Below are positions 7,923-16,802 of a stretch of DNA of 64,000 bases, piece after piece. The position numbers and the translations under genes were made by a program. Where the stretch lies: positions 1 to 64,000 of the forward strand of contig JAHHHL010000035.1 in assembly GCA_019359375.1 (NCBI GenBank), read 5' to 3'. The DNA is from Lyngbya sp. HA4199-MV5. GTDB lineage: Bacteria > Cyanobacteriota > Cyanobacteriia > Leptolyngbyales > Leptolyngbyaceae. The notes beneath the pieces were generated by a model. The model saw nothing but the letters and a program-made list of their open reading frames with translations, made no database searches and was not told the origin of the DNA. How positions within the stretch are numbered: the stretch's first letter is position 1; each line of letters begins with the position of its first letter.

Positions 7923-10298
7923 GTGAAACAGTGTTTAGGATTCAATAGCATCATGCTGGGTGGAGTGGTTGCACTTATGGCAGTCCAGCCGACGCTAGCC
8001 GCCCCCAATCAGGTGACCGGGGTACAGCTAAATCAAACGTCGTCGGGCGTTGATGTCATGCTGCAAACACAATCGGGCGGACGACCCCAAGTATTTGCTG
8101 TCAATCGCGGCAACAGTTGGACGGCTGATCTTCCCAGTAGTCAGCTTCGTCTGCCCGATGGCAAAAACTTCCGCAAAGAGAACCCGGCTCCGGGCATTGC
8201 TTTGGTCACGGTCGCACCGTTGGATGCCACCAGTGTGCGAGTGACGGTGGTGGGCAAGTCCGGTGCTCCTGTTGGTCAAGTGCTGCGCCCAGAGCAAGGC
8301 GGAGTCAAGCTGAGTGTGAGTCCGTTTGGCACCAAGCAAGCAGCGGCTCCAGCTTCGGCGGCAGCACTGCCATCTCCCGCCCGATCGCTCTCCATGATCG
8401 CCCAGCCTTCATCCCCACCCGTGGCTCCTGCTGCTTCTAGAGTGGCACCGATCGCTGTACCTCTGGCAGAGAAGCCACTGCCAGTGAAACCATTGTCGAT
8501 CGCTCAAACGCCTCAGCCAGCACCATCGGTTAGCCCGTCCCCTTCACCAGCCGCCAGTCCGGCAACAACGCCACCGAGGCAGCCTGCTGTACCCACCAAT
8601 CAAACGGCTCCCTTACTGCCAAACCCAGAAATCCAGATTCAAGGACCCGCAGGCGCACCCGTACCACCCGGTGTACAAAGTGTGTCTCCACGGGCAGTCC
8701 CGCCGCCAGTTGGCGATATTTCAACGGCTCAGGTGGATGCTAGCGGCACCACGATCGATCTCGGTTCGGCAGAGAGAGTGCCTCGTCTGGTGTTGCGGGA
8801 TGCTCCAGCGCGAGAAGTGTTGGGCTTGTTGACACGAGCCGCTGGACTGAACCTTGCGTTTGTGAGTGATCTGCTGGCGCAAGGACAAGCAGGGCAAGGA
8901 GGGCAACCCGGACAACCCGCACAGGCAGGACAGGCTGCCAGCAGCGACGGACCCAGAGTCACGCTCGATATTGAGAATGAGCCTGTGCAGAACGTGTTTA
9001 ACTACGTCCTGCAAATTACGGGCTTGGAAGCAAACCGCGTGGGTCGTACCGTTTTTGTCGGTCCAAAGCTGCCGAACTCGGCTCGCAACATGGTGGTGCG
9101 GAGTGTGCGCTTAAATCAGGCATCGATTACCAGTGCGATTAACTTTTTGGTGACGTTGGGTGCCGAAAGTGCCGTGAGCCGCGATCGCCTGGTGACAAAC
9201 GCGACGGCAGTTCCGGTCGGGCAGTTAGCAGGCGGCAGTGGTTCCGCCATTACGCAGACGCAAACCGCCACAGAATCTCGCATTGAGAATCAACGAGTTA
9301 ACTACCTGGATTCCACGCCGCTGTTGCGGGGTCTACAGATCTCCGGTGATGAGCGCACCAACCAGGTCACACTGGTGGGTGAACCGAAAAAAGTGGGTAT
9401 TGCGATCGCCCAATTAGCGCAGCTTGATATCCGTCGTCGTCAAGTGACCGTCAACGTGCGCGTGGTAGATGTCGATCTGAGCAGTGTCGATCAGTTCTCC
9501 GCCAACTCATCCTTCGGCATTGTAGACAACACCCGTGCGGTGCTGGATGCTGGGACGGCTGTAATCAACTTTGGTCGCACGACACCTGCTACCACCGGAC
9601 TTGGCAGCGGTTTGAGTTCGATCGGCTCGGCTTTAGGTGCTGGTGTGACGGGTGGGTTCGGCTTTGCGAAGAACTTTCTCCTACAGCTCCAGGCATCCAT
9701 CACCAGCGGCAATGCCAAAATCCTGACCGATCCCACGCTGCTAGTGCAGGAAGGACAAACGGCAACGGTCAACGTCACGCAGGAAGTCGTCACCAACCTG
9801 ACCCAGCAGACGACGGCTTCTACCAACTCCACCCAGACCACCATTACGGTTGAAAAAGGACGCGCTGGCTTGATTTTGCCGATTAAGGTCGATCGTATCG
9901 ACGATAACGGCTTCATTTCGCTGTCTGTCGCCCCCTCCGTTTCCCGCATTGGGGCACAGCAGTCTGTCAACATTCAAGGCAGTGTCAACGTCATTAATCT
10001 TTTGACTGAACGTCGCCTTGAATCGGGTCAGGTGCGTCTACGAGATGGACAAACTCTCCTGCTGACAGGCATCATTCAGGATCAAGACCGGGCAACCGTA
10101 ACCAAAGTGCCGATCCTGGGCGACATTCCTATTTTAGGAGCGCTATTCCGCAAAACAAACCGAAGCAATCAGCGGCAAGAAGTCATTGTCATTGTGACCC
10201 CCCGTATTCTGGATGATGGGCAGCAAGCGACATTTGGCTATGGCTACACACCCAGCCCAGCCGTTCAGCAAGTGCTTGACAGTCGAACCAAGCGGTAA
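7923..10298 (+). CDS. pilQ: Type IV pilus secretin PilQ with AMIN domain, 791 aa
   Basis: PilQ forms the outer-membrane secretin ring through which the pilus passes. I choose GTG 7923 because GAGGAAGGA at 7911-7919 sits just upstream and the product then begins with a signal peptide ending near PTLAA; an upstream TTG at 7905 is in frame but would include that site. An AMIN domain (peptidoglycan anchoring) covers about residues 25-130. A long Pro/Ala/Ser linker runs to about 265, with an STN/N0-type domain near 280-385. The secretin core ends with VPILGDIPILGALFRK and VIVIVTPRIL. A glycine/glutamine tract (GQAGQGGQPGQPAQAGQ) interrupts the STN-like domain. Confidence 0.95.
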   Translation: MKQCLGFNSIMLGGVVALMAVQPTLAAPNQVTGVQLNQTSSGVDVMLQTQSGGRPQVFAVNRGNSWTADLPSSQLRLPDGKNFRKENPAPGIALVTVAPLDATSVRVTVVGKSGAPVGQVLRPEQGGVKLSVSPFGTKQAAAPASAAALPSPARSLSMIAQPSSPPVAPAASRVAPIAVPLAEKPLPVKPLSIAQTPQPAPSVSPSPSPAASPATTPPRQPAVPTNQTAPLLPNPEIQIQGPAGAPVPPGVQSVSPRAVPPPVGDISTAQVDASGTTIDLGSAERVPRLVLRDAPAREVLGLLTRAAGLNLAFVSDLLAQGQAGQGGQPGQPAQAGQAASSDGPRVTLDIENEPVQNVFNYVLQITGLEANRVGRTVFVGPKLPNSARNMVVRSVRLNQASITSAINFLVTLGAESAVSRDRLVTNATAVPVGQLAGGSGSAITQTQTATESRIENQRVNYLDSTPLLRGLQISGDERTNQVTLVGEPKKVGIAIAQLAQLDIRRRQVTVNVRVVDVDLSSVDQFSANSSFGIVDNTRAVLDAGTAVINFGRTTPATTGLGSGLSSIGSALGAGVTGGFGFAKNFLLQLQASITSGNAKILTDPTLLVQEGQTATVNVTQEVVTNLTQQTTASTNSTQTTITVEKGRAGLILPIKVDRIDDNGFISLSVAPSVSRIGAQQSVNIQGSVNVINLLTERRLESGQVRLRDGQTLLLTGIIQDQDRATVTKVPILGDIPILGALFRKTNRSNQRQEVIVIVTPRILDDGQQATFGYGYTPSPAVQQVLDSRTKR

Positions 10299-10335
10299 AC
10301 GGCTGCAAAACGGCGCTTAACGCTCAAATCATTCC

Positions 10336-10365
10336 CAAAGGGCATCGCTAGTCGGTGTCCTTTTG
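10336..10365 (+). terminator. Probable terminator after pilQ
   Basis: An imperfect hairpin pairs CAAAGGGCATCG with CGGTGTCCTTTTG around a short loop, about 40 bp after the pilQ stop. It ends in TTTTG. The arms have one bulge and two mismatches or wobble pairs, so confidence is moderate. Confidence 0.5.
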
Positions 10366-10551
10366 TCGTTAGGAGTAAGACCAGTTTGAGCAGACTTCAC
10401 AACACATCGACCCTCTGTAAGGGAGAATGACCGTTCGCCCCTAGCTGCACCATTCTCAAATCAAATTGGTGTAAGAATCTCTCCCAGGCACTATGCCAAT
10501 GGGCAGTGATATCCGCTAGCGTGATAGGCAGTTGTTGCTCTAACGCTCACG

Positions 10552-11904
10552 ATGAATCGTTTAGCCCTTCTAGCACCACTGGGTCTGCTTCTGGTTGCTT
10601 GCCAGACGACTGACACCTCCGGAGCGGTATCCACCGCAGCACCCGCTTCATCTGCCAACCCAGTTCAATCCGGTGAGCCAGACAATGCTAAGGCAGTCCC
10701 AGCACCTGCACGCTTGATTGCAACGCAAGCTCTGTCGCCACAGCCAATCAAAATAACCCCTGCAAGCTTGCCAAAGCCTTACGCCAGCAGCAGTGCCGCA
10801 AAATCGCCTAATGTGATCCCGATTCCAGCCAACCCAACGCTTCGGGTGCCGACAGGTTTTGTGGTGAGCGTCTTTGCAGAAGGGTTGGATCGTCCCCGTT
10901 GGCTAGCGCTCACCCCCACAGGCGACGTGCTGGTGACGGAGACTCGTCAGAACCGCATCCAGCTTTTGCGTGATGCCAATCAAGATGGCGTAGCCGAGGT
11001 TCAAAAAACGTTTGCCACGTCGAAAAATGGCTTGAATATTCCGTTTGGGATGTCGTTTGGCAACGATGCGTTTTTCTTGGGCAATACGGCAGCGGTTTTG
11101 CGCTTTCCCTATCAAAAAGGACAGGAGCAACTAACGGGCACTGGTACCAAGATTACCGATCTACCGGGTGGAGGCTACAACCAGCACTGGACGAGAAATG
11201 TACTCGTTTCGCCCGATCGCACCAAACTTTACGTCTCGATCGGCTCTCAGTCCAACGTGGATGAAGAACCCCTACCGCGTGCGTCTGTGCAGGTGATGAA
11301 TCTGGATGGGAGCGATCGCCAAACCTTTGCCGCTGGTCTGCGGAATCCTGTGGGCTTGGCATTTCATCCCACCACTCGCGAACTGTATGCCACCGTCAAC
11401 GAGCGCGATGGACTGGGCGATGATCTGGTGCCAGATTATTTCACCCGCATTCAGGCAGGGCAGTTTTACGGCTGGCCTTACGCTTATATGACCCCCGATC
11501 GCCTCGATCCAAACCACAGCCAAAACGGGCGCAGCGTTCGTCCTGATTTAGCCGCTCAAACGCGCACCCCTGATGTCCTGTTTCAAGCCCACTCAGCCGC
11601 ATTGGGGGTGCAGTTCTACGCGGGTCAAACCTTTCCGACGAGGTATCGCAATGGGGCTTTTGTCGCCTTTCGGGGGTCATGGAACCGCGATCGAGGCACT
11701 GGCTACAAGGTCGTTTTCGTCCCATTTACAGCCGATGGGCGACCCCAGGACTACTACGAAGACTTTCTCACAGGCTTTCTAGTTAACCCATCCGGTCCGG
11801 ATACCTGGGGCAGACCCGTTGGGTTACTGACGCTTCCCGATGGCAGTCTGCTAGTAACCGAAGAGGCAAATGGGCGGATTTATCGAATTCAGTATCAGGG
11901 ATGA
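10552..11904 (+). CDS. PQQ-dependent sugar dehydrogenase-like lipoprotein, 450 aa
   Basis: A predicted periplasmic or membrane-anchored beta-propeller enzyme of the glucose/sorbosone dehydrogenase family, which oxidises sugars using pyrroloquinoline quinone. The N-terminus is a lipoprotein signal with lipobox LLVAC (Cys17). A linker rich in Ala, Pro and Ser runs to about residue 90. The propeller contains RPRWLALTPTGDVLVTE, VGLAFHPTTRELYATVNERDG and the C-terminal GLLTLPDGSLLVTEEANGRIYRI. Most cyanobacteria are not known to make PQQ, so the natural cofactor or reaction is uncertain. The gene stands alone, about 250 bp after pilQ. Confidence 0.85.
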   Translation: MNRLALLAPLGLLLVACQTTDTSGAVSTAAPASSANPVQSGEPDNAKAVPAPARLIATQALSPQPIKITPASLPKPYASSSAAKSPNVIPIPANPTLRVPTGFVVSVFAEGLDRPRWLALTPTGDVLVTETRQNRIQLLRDANQDGVAEVQKTFATSKNGLNIPFGMSFGNDAFFLGNTAAVLRFPYQKGQEQLTGTGTKITDLPGGGYNQHWTRNVLVSPDRTKLYVSIGSQSNVDEEPLPRASVQVMNLDGSDRQTFAAGLRNPVGLAFHPTTRELYATVNERDGLGDDLVPDYFTRIQAGQFYGWPYAYMTPDRLDPNHSQNGRSVRPDLAAQTRTPDVLFQAHSAALGVQFYAGQTFPTRYRNGAFVAFRGSWNRDRGTGYKVVFVPFTADGRPQDYYEDFLTGFLVNPSGPDTWGRPVGLLTLPDGSLLVTEEANGRIYRIQYQG

Positions 11905-12003
11905 AGGCTAAAGGATGAAGGATGAAGGCTAAAAGTTTGGAGCAGTCATCAGTGATCAGTGAAACAGTCACCAGTGATTCAGTGATTCAGTCATCAGTGA
12001 ACC
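11905..12003. repeat. Short tandem repeats GATGAAGGCTAAA and CAGTGATTCAGT types
   Basis: Directly after the dehydrogenase stop there are three degenerate GGATGAAGGCTAAA units. These are followed by CAGTGATCAGTGAAACAGTCACCAGTGATTCAGTG-like units. They are typical of short tandemly repeated repetitive sequences in cyanobacterial spacers. Confidence 0.6.
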
Positions 12004-12013
12004 ATGAGCATTG

Positions 12014-12291
12014 AGAGGATGTCTGAGAAGTATGAAAGCCTCTTCGCTGCGTTGCTATCTCGCCCTGAACTAGAAGTAATGCCTTCGGCAACGCCATGCG
12101 AACGGGCTAACAGAGGCAAATCCACTCAAGTGGACTCAGTGCTGTTGCCATTGCTTGAGTCCGTTTCAACGGACTTCCTGCCATCAGCCCGTTCGCGTCG
12201 CGTTTCCGTAGCTTTAGCTTCCCGCAGGGTAGGAAATACTTCAGTTCAGGGTAGGTGAGTGCTATCAACGATTGCTTTTCAGACATCCTCT
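12014..12291. mobile_element. MITE-like element, 278 bp, 17-bp inverted ends
   Basis: The left end AGAGGATGTCTGAGAAG (12014-12030) and the reverse complement of the right end, AGAGGATGTCTGAAAAG (12275-12291), match at 16 of 17 positions. A 7-bp direct repeat GAGCATT lies just outside at 12006-12012 and 12294-12300, as expected of a target duplication, with one to two bases between it and the arms. Inside are nested perfect palindromes: GCGAACGGGCT/AGCCCGTTCGC (12098-12108 and 12186-12196), TCCACT-CA-AGTGGA and AGTCCGTT-TC-AACGGACT. No transposase is encoded. The ends resemble IS5-type termini, but the family assignment is inference. Confidence 0.7.
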
Positions 12292-12300
12292 GAGAGCATT

Positions 12301-12487
12301 AGCATCACTGAAAGCTGAAAACCGATGGACTGGCAACTGATGACTGACAACTGATTCTTGGAGACTGATCACTAACTCCTGACTCCTGACTTCGATCGAA
12401 CGGTCACGGTCAGCTTTTTAGCCTTTAGCCTTTAGCCTTTAGCCTTCTGTCCCCCTCCCCCTTCTGCCTCCTGCCCTCTGCCTTTTT
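12301..12487. repeat. Heptanucleotide TTTAGCC x4 and CTCTGCC tract
   Basis: Four exact TTTAGCC heptamers run from 12417 to 12444, preceded by degenerate ACTGATCACT/CTGACTC units and followed by CCCCCTCCCCCTTCTGCC-like low complexity up to the stop of the SH3 lipoprotein gene. The same heptamer appears in reverse orientation (GGCTAAA) at 4340-4360. With the preceding repeats, the whole 11905-12487 spacer is repetitive and holds no credible gene. Confidence 0.7.
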
Positions 12488-13255
12488 CTACTTCACCTGC
12501 ACCGAAAACGCGTAGCGATACCCCCTAAAATTCGACTCTAGTTGAAGGGTATAGTCACCCGTTTGTTCAAGCGGCTCACTCCAACTCGATCGCTTGTCGT
12601 CTTTCTCATGCCCCAGCAAAATCGTGCCATCGGGAGCAATGATCATGGGAAAGGGACCTCGATCGTGGGTGATGGTCAGGGTTTGCCCTTTGCTAGCAGG
12701 GAAAACATAGCGATGGGTGCCCGTACCGACAAAGCGATCGGCAATTTGCTGCGTGGAGGCATCGGCACTCAGGCTCAAGCGTTCTGCTTTCTGGTTGCAG
12801 CTATGAGTAGTTTGCGACTTAGAAATCCAGCCCTTCAGCGGTGATTTAATGCGAAGCCATCCGTCCTGGTCAGCGGCTACAGTGACCAGGGTGTTGTTTT
12901 TCAGTTGACCGACGACATTCTCCCCTTCGGTAGTGGGTGCCGAACGGACGTTGAGCGGTGGATTGGGGTCGTTTACCAGAGCCATCGTGACAAGGCACGT
13001 TTTAGCCGTCTGGTTTTCTGAAGAGGGTTTGCCAGGAGCGGTTTCGGTCGTTTGCTGCTGGGTTGTCGGAGTGGGGGATGCGGCGGACGAAGGGCTAGAA
13101 GCTGGTTGGCTGGCGGGTGACGCGATCGGCGCTGTGCTGGGTGATGTTCCCGATGGTTCGGTCATGGAAGACTGGGAACACGCCACTGTTAGTCCGGCAA
13201 GCGCTGCCAACGAAAGGGCACCTGCCACAGCCAGCACAGAAGCATTCGGTTTCAT
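12488..13255 (-). CDS. SH3-domain lipoprotein, 255 aa
   Basis: A predicted envelope lipoprotein. I take ATG 13255 as the start because the product then opens with a classic signal and lipobox (GLTVAC, Cys26), with AGGAA upstream; a longer frame reaching 13333 adds an Arg-rich leader that would spoil the signal. A Pro/Ser/Thr linker runs to about residue 82. A bacterial SH3 domain follows (PPLNVRSAPTTEGENVVGQL to GWISKSQT), which in other proteins binds cell-wall peptides. The C-terminal 100 residues form a beta-rich module (ADRFVGTGTHRYVFPASKGQ, TGDYTLQLES) resembling pre-peptidase C-terminal or inhibitor-type domains. Confidence 0.8.
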   Translation of the reverse strand: MKPNASVLAVAGALSLAALAGLTVACSQSSMTEPSGTSPSTAPIASPASQPASSPSSAASPTPTTQQQTTETAPGKPSSENQTAKTCLVTMALVNDPNPPLNVRSAPTTEGENVVGQLKNNTLVTVAADQDGWLRIKSPLKGWISKSQTTHSCNQKAERLSLSADASTQQIADRFVGTGTHRYVFPASKGQTLTITHDRGPFPMIIAPDGTILLGHEKDDKRSSWSEPLEQTGDYTLQLESNFRGYRYAFSVQVK

Positions 13256-13472
13256 AAAGGTAGTTCCTGGAAAAGCTCTCGATCGATAGCTACACGGTGC
13301 TAAAAGGCGGCGACGGATAAAGCCAAACCTCATTGTGCAGCTTTTCTAAGTGCAACAGTCGCATGGTTGATTGAGACTGTCACAATTTTGACTGAGATTG
13401 CACCATCACTACCAGCGATCGCCGGGGGATGCAATCTATATTGATCATAGTCGTCATCAGAGGAACCAGGGA

Positions 13473-14843
13473 TTGAGCGAGCAGCCGATTGTCGAACAAG
13501 CGTGGGAAGCCCTTGAAAAATCCGTTATCTATTATCAAGGTGAACCAGTAGGCACGATCGCCGCGAGTGACCCCGATCTTGCGTCGCTAAACTACGATCA
13601 GTGCTTTGTGCGCGATTTTATTTCGTCCGGGTTGCTGTTTTTGATCAAAGGCAAACCCGATATTGTCCGTAATTTTTTGGAAGCGACCCTCCAGCTACAG
13701 CCCAAAACGGGTCAGCTTGATTGCTCTAAACCCAGCCGTGGGCTGATGCCAGCGAGTTTCAAAATTATTTTGCTGAATGGGCAGGAATATCTGAAGGCAG
13801 ACTTTGGCAACCATGCGATCGGTCGGGTTGCGCCTGCTGATGCCTGCCTCTGGTGGATTATTCTCTTACGGGCATACCTCATTTCGACGCAAGACTTTGA
13901 GCTAGTGCAGCGTGCCGATTTTCAGGAAGGCATTCGCGTCAGCCTTGAGCTTTGCCTGGTCACGCGGTTTGATATGTACCCAATGGTGTTGGTGCCCGAT
14001 GGAGCCAGCATGATCGATCGACGGATGGGGCTGTATGGGCATCCGCTCGATATTCAATCACTCTTTTATGCGGCACTGCGAGCCAGCCTGGAGCTATTGA
14101 CACCTAGCCCCTCTAATCAGACAGTCATACAAGCTGTTTGCGGTCGCCTCCCCCTCTTGCTGAAGCAGCTCCGCGAAGATTACTGGCTTGACCCAGAGCG
14201 CCTGAATGTGATTTATCGCTATCAGGTCGAAGAATATGGCGAAGAAGCTCTGAACCAGTTCAATATCTATTCGGATTCCATTCCGTTCTACCGCTTAGCA
14301 CAGTGGGTACCCGACGCAGGTGGTTACCTGGCAGGCAATCTGGGACCTTCCCAGTTAGACTGTCGGTTCTTTTCGTTAGGTAACTTGATGGCAATTATTG
14401 CGTCCCTCACTACCGAGCAACAGTCCCATAAGATTTTGAATTTAATTGAACTACGCTGGAAAGATTTGATCAGCCACATGCCGATGAAACTGTGTTATCC
14501 CGCGCTGGAAGATACGGATTGGCGCATTGTGACGGGTGCCGATCCGAAAAATCGTCCCTGGTCATATCACAATGGCGGTAGCTGGCCTGTGTTGCTATGG
14601 ATGCTTGCCGCCGCCGCTAAAAAAATGAATCGTGGTGAACTGGCGCATCACGCGATCGCCGTCGCTGAGCGTCGTCTGGTACCCGATCAGTGGCCTGAAT
14701 ACTACGATGGACCGGATGGTCGATTGATTGGCAAAGAATCGCGCAAGTATCAAACCTGGACGATTACAGGCTATTTGCTTGCCAAAGAAATTATTGCCAA
14801 TCCCGATCATCTCAAACTCATGACATTCGACCTGGATGTGTGA
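13473..14843 (+). CDS. GH100 alkaline/neutral invertase, 456 aa
   Basis: A glycoside hydrolase family 100 enzyme that hydrolyses cytoplasmic sucrose to glucose and fructose. Signature stretches are YDQCFVRDFISSG, VAPADACLWWIILLRAY, DGASMIDRRMGLYGHPLDIQ as separate blocks, WSYHNGGSWPVLLWML and QTWTITGYLLAKE. The proposed start is TTG 13473, three bases after the purine-rich AGAGGAACCAGG, giving MSEQPIVEQAWE; the frame is open back to a TTG at 13398, which would add 25 residues unlike the family. No signal peptide is seen, as expected. The gene is divergent from the SH3 lipoprotein and 150 bp before the ABC permease. Confidence 0.92.
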   Translation: MSEQPIVEQAWEALEKSVIYYQGEPVGTIAASDPDLASLNYDQCFVRDFISSGLLFLIKGKPDIVRNFLEATLQLQPKTGQLDCSKPSRGLMPASFKIILLNGQEYLKADFGNHAIGRVAPADACLWWIILLRAYLISTQDFELVQRADFQEGIRVSLELCLVTRFDMYPMVLVPDGASMIDRRMGLYGHPLDIQSLFYAALRASLELLTPSPSNQTVIQAVCGRLPLLLKQLREDYWLDPERLNVIYRYQVEEYGEEALNQFNIYSDSIPFYRLAQWVPDAGGYLAGNLGPSQLDCRFFSLGNLMAIIASLTTEQQSHKILNLIELRWKDLISHMPMKLCYPALEDTDWRIVTGADPKNRPWSYHNGGSWPVLLWMLAAAAKKMNRGELAHHAIAVAERRLVPDQWPEYYDGPDGRLIGKESRKYQTWTITGYLLAKEIIANPDHLKLMTFDLDV

Positions 14844-14993
14844 TGACGCTTTATCTCTATTTGCGGTAAATGTGACGCATGTAACAAAAGGGGTTTGATA
14901 GCCACTGTATACAATATGCATCGCTATTTTGGATAGACGAACTCAGGCAGTTCCATACGGAATGGTGAGAATCAGGCTCGTCGGTAGGTGCAT

Positions 14994-15668
14994 ATGGGCT
15001 ATCAGTTTCAGTTTTCCATCGTTTGGGATAATCTGGCGTTACTGTTTGCGGGCGCACTGACAACGTTTAGAATTTCGCTGCTGGCGATCGCCGTTGGCTT
15101 AGTGATCGGCATTATTGGCGCGATTTGTCGCACGTCTGGTAACAAAATTTTGGATGCGATCGCGTTAGCTTACGTTGAAATCATTCGGAACACGCCGTAT
15201 CTGATCCAACTCTTTTTTATCTTTTTTGGGCTACCGAATTTAGGTATCAAGCTCACCGCAGAGCAAGCTGCCATTCTGTCGTTGGCGGTCAATTTTGGTG
15301 CCTACTCTACTGAAATTGTACGGGCTGGGGTGGAGAGCATTGCCAAAGGGCAGGTGGAAGCTGGGATGGCACTTGGCTTCAAGCCCCTGTCGATTTTTCG
15401 TCACATTATTCTTCTACCTGCGCTGGCAAATATCTATCCAGCATTGATTGGGCAGGTGATTTTGGCAGTGTTATTCACTAGCGTGGTGTCGCAAATAGCC
15501 ACGGAAGATTTGACCTTTGTAGGTGATTTTCTCAATGCTCGCAGCTTCCGTAGCTTTGAGATTTACTTTGCGATTTCGCTCATCTATCTGGCGATCGTCT
15601 GGATTATCAAAGGCATATCGTATTTTATCGAGCGACGCTTTTTTGAGTTTGCCAAGTATCGGCGTTAG
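14994..15668 (+). CDS. Polar amino-acid ABC transporter permease, 224 aa
   Basis: An inner-membrane permease of the HisM/GlnP type. About five transmembrane helices are visible, the first near residues 15-40. The EAA loop that contacts the ATPase reads EAGMALGFKPLSIFRHIILLP. IEIIRNTPYLIQLFFIFFGLP-like sequence, split around residue 65, is characteristic of the amino-acid subfamily. ATG 14994 and GTG 14988 are both possible starts. The gene opens a four-gene importer set with a second permease, a binding lipoprotein and an ATPase, all on the plus strand but separated by repeat-filled gaps of about 150 and 330 bp. Confidence 0.9.
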   Translation: MGYQFQFSIVWDNLALLFAGALTTFRISLLAIAVGLVIGIIGAICRTSGNKILDAIALAYVEIIRNTPYLIQLFFIFFGLPNLGIKLTAEQAAILSLAVNFGAYSTEIVRAGVESIAKGQVEAGMALGFKPLSIFRHIILLPALANIYPALIGQVILAVLFTSVVSQIATEDLTFVGDFLNARSFRSFEIYFAISLIYLAIVWIIKGISYFIERRFFEFAKYRR

Positions 15669-15820
15669 GAAAAGCGAGAAAAGTTGTTGGTTGTTAGTTG
15701 TTAGTAAGAGGCAGAGGGCAGAGGGCAAGAGAAGTTGTTGGTTGTTAGTTTTTAGTTGTTAGTAAAAGGCAGAGGGCAGAAGGGACAGTATAAGCTTCGC
15801 TACTGATTGGGAACGTTGAA
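15669..15820. repeat. TTGTTGG/TTGTTAG heptamers and GGCAGAGGGCAGA units, duplicated
   Basis: The spacer between the two permease genes is a near-tandem duplication. A block AGTTGTTGGTTGTTAG plus GGCAGAGGGCAGA occurs at about 15680-15725 and again at about 15733-15782. The same heptamers occur at 16490-16520, 18570-18593, 60595-60620 and 60690-60720. Confidence 0.75.
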
Positions 15821-16474
15821 ATGAATGGATTCACTGTACCGCAGATTTTTTTAAACTTAATCATTGCGGCGAAATGGACGATTATCTTGTCGCTGATTGC
15901 GTTTGTCGTCGGCGGGATTGTGGGTTTTCTGCTGATGCTGATGCGGATTTATCCCAATAAATGGATTCGCGGCTTGAGCTTAATCTATATTGAGTTTTTT
16001 CAAGGCACGCCGTTACTACTGCAACTGTTCCTTGCCTTTTTTGGTGTCTCGGTTGTTTTTGGCATCAATTTCTCGCCGCTGGTTGCCGCCACGATCGCCC
16101 TCACTGCCTTTACCAGTTCGTTTCTAGCAGATATCTGGCGTGGCTCAGTGGAAGCTATTCCCAAAGGACAGTGGGAAGCCGCTTCTGCAATGGGGTTTGG
16201 TTACTTTCAGCAGTTGCGGCTCATCATCTTGCCCCAGGCGTTGAAGCTGTCGATCGCCCCCACCGTTGGTTTTTTAGTGCAGGTTATTAAAGGAACCTCG
16301 CTGGCATCAGTCATCGGCTTCTCGGAAATCTCACGAGTCGCCGCTGAGATTAACAACGTGACATTGAATTCACTCTTGGTCTTTTCGATCGCGGGTCTCA
16401 TTTATTTCATCATTTGCTATCCCCTTTCGACCTGGAGTCAGCGGTTGGAAAAGCAATTGATTTACAAGGCATAG
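15821..16474 (+). CDS. Polar amino-acid ABC transporter permease, 217 aa
   Basis: The second permease subunit of the importer. It has about five transmembrane helices, an early motif FFQGTPLLLQLFLAFFGVS and the EAA loop EAASAMGFGYFQQLRLIILP. Two different permease subunits in one locus point to a heterodimeric pore of the HisQM or GltJK type. The ATG at 15821 follows GGAACGTTGAA, a weak ribosome binding site. Substrate cannot be set precisely; the family carries glutamine, glutamate, arginine or histidine. Confidence 0.9.
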   Translation: MNGFTVPQIFLNLIIAAKWTIILSLIAFVVGGIVGFLLMLMRIYPNKWIRGLSLIYIEFFQGTPLLLQLFLAFFGVSVVFGINFSPLVAATIALTAFTSSFLADIWRGSVEAIPKGQWEAASAMGFGYFQQLRLIILPQALKLSIAPTVGFLVQVIKGTSLASVIGFSEISRVAAEINNVTLNSLLVFSIAGLIYFIICYPLSTWSQRLEKQLIYKA

Positions 16475-16802
16475 TGGGAGGCATGGGAAGTTGTTAGTTG
16501 TTGGTTGTTGGTTGTTAGAAGCAAGGAGGCAGAGGGCAGAAGGCAGAAGGCAGGAGGTAAAAATGAAACTGACTTTTTTTAGTAGGAGTGTTCCATTCTT
16601 AGCATTGAGTTCCATTGGCATCAGATTCGGTAATGGATGAAGCGGATACATTGTCTACAAAGAACAGGAAATCATCCGTTTCATCCGTTCTTATCCGTTG
16701 CTCACCATCGTTCGATCGCATGAAATGGTCCTGCGATTTTGAGTCCGCTTTTTAAGGGTTAATTCCACTATTTAAGACTGTATGGGTGTTGGAGCATCAT
16801 TG
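16475..16802. other. Repeat-filled spacer before the binding-protein gene
   Basis: It holds TTGTTGG-type heptamers and GGCAGAGGGCAGAAGGCAG units at about 16490-16560 and a dispersed repeat at 16636-16702. The remaining sequence up to 16802 is plain, and may hold a promoter for the binding-protein gene, but none is clear. No gene is seen. Confidence 0.6.
16636..16702. repeat. Dispersed repeat GATGAAGCGG...CATCCGTTTCATCCG, copy 1
   Basis: The block begins GATGAAGCGG, passes TTGTCTACA and ends with CATCCGTTTCATCCGTT and TATCCGTTGC. A diverged copy with the same order of motifs lies at 26592-26656, 10 kb away. Both are intergenic. Terminal GATGAAGCGG and CCGTTTCATCCG are partly complementary, so it can fold. 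Confidence 0.6.

Noticed and set aside
12004-12258. 84-codon frame MSIERMSEKYES...
   Set aside because: It runs through the inverted end and palindromes of the MITE-like element and has no family signature.
15669-15820. CRISPR-like array
   Set aside because: Units are degenerate heptamers and GGCAGAGG tracts with no unique spacers and no cas genes nearby.
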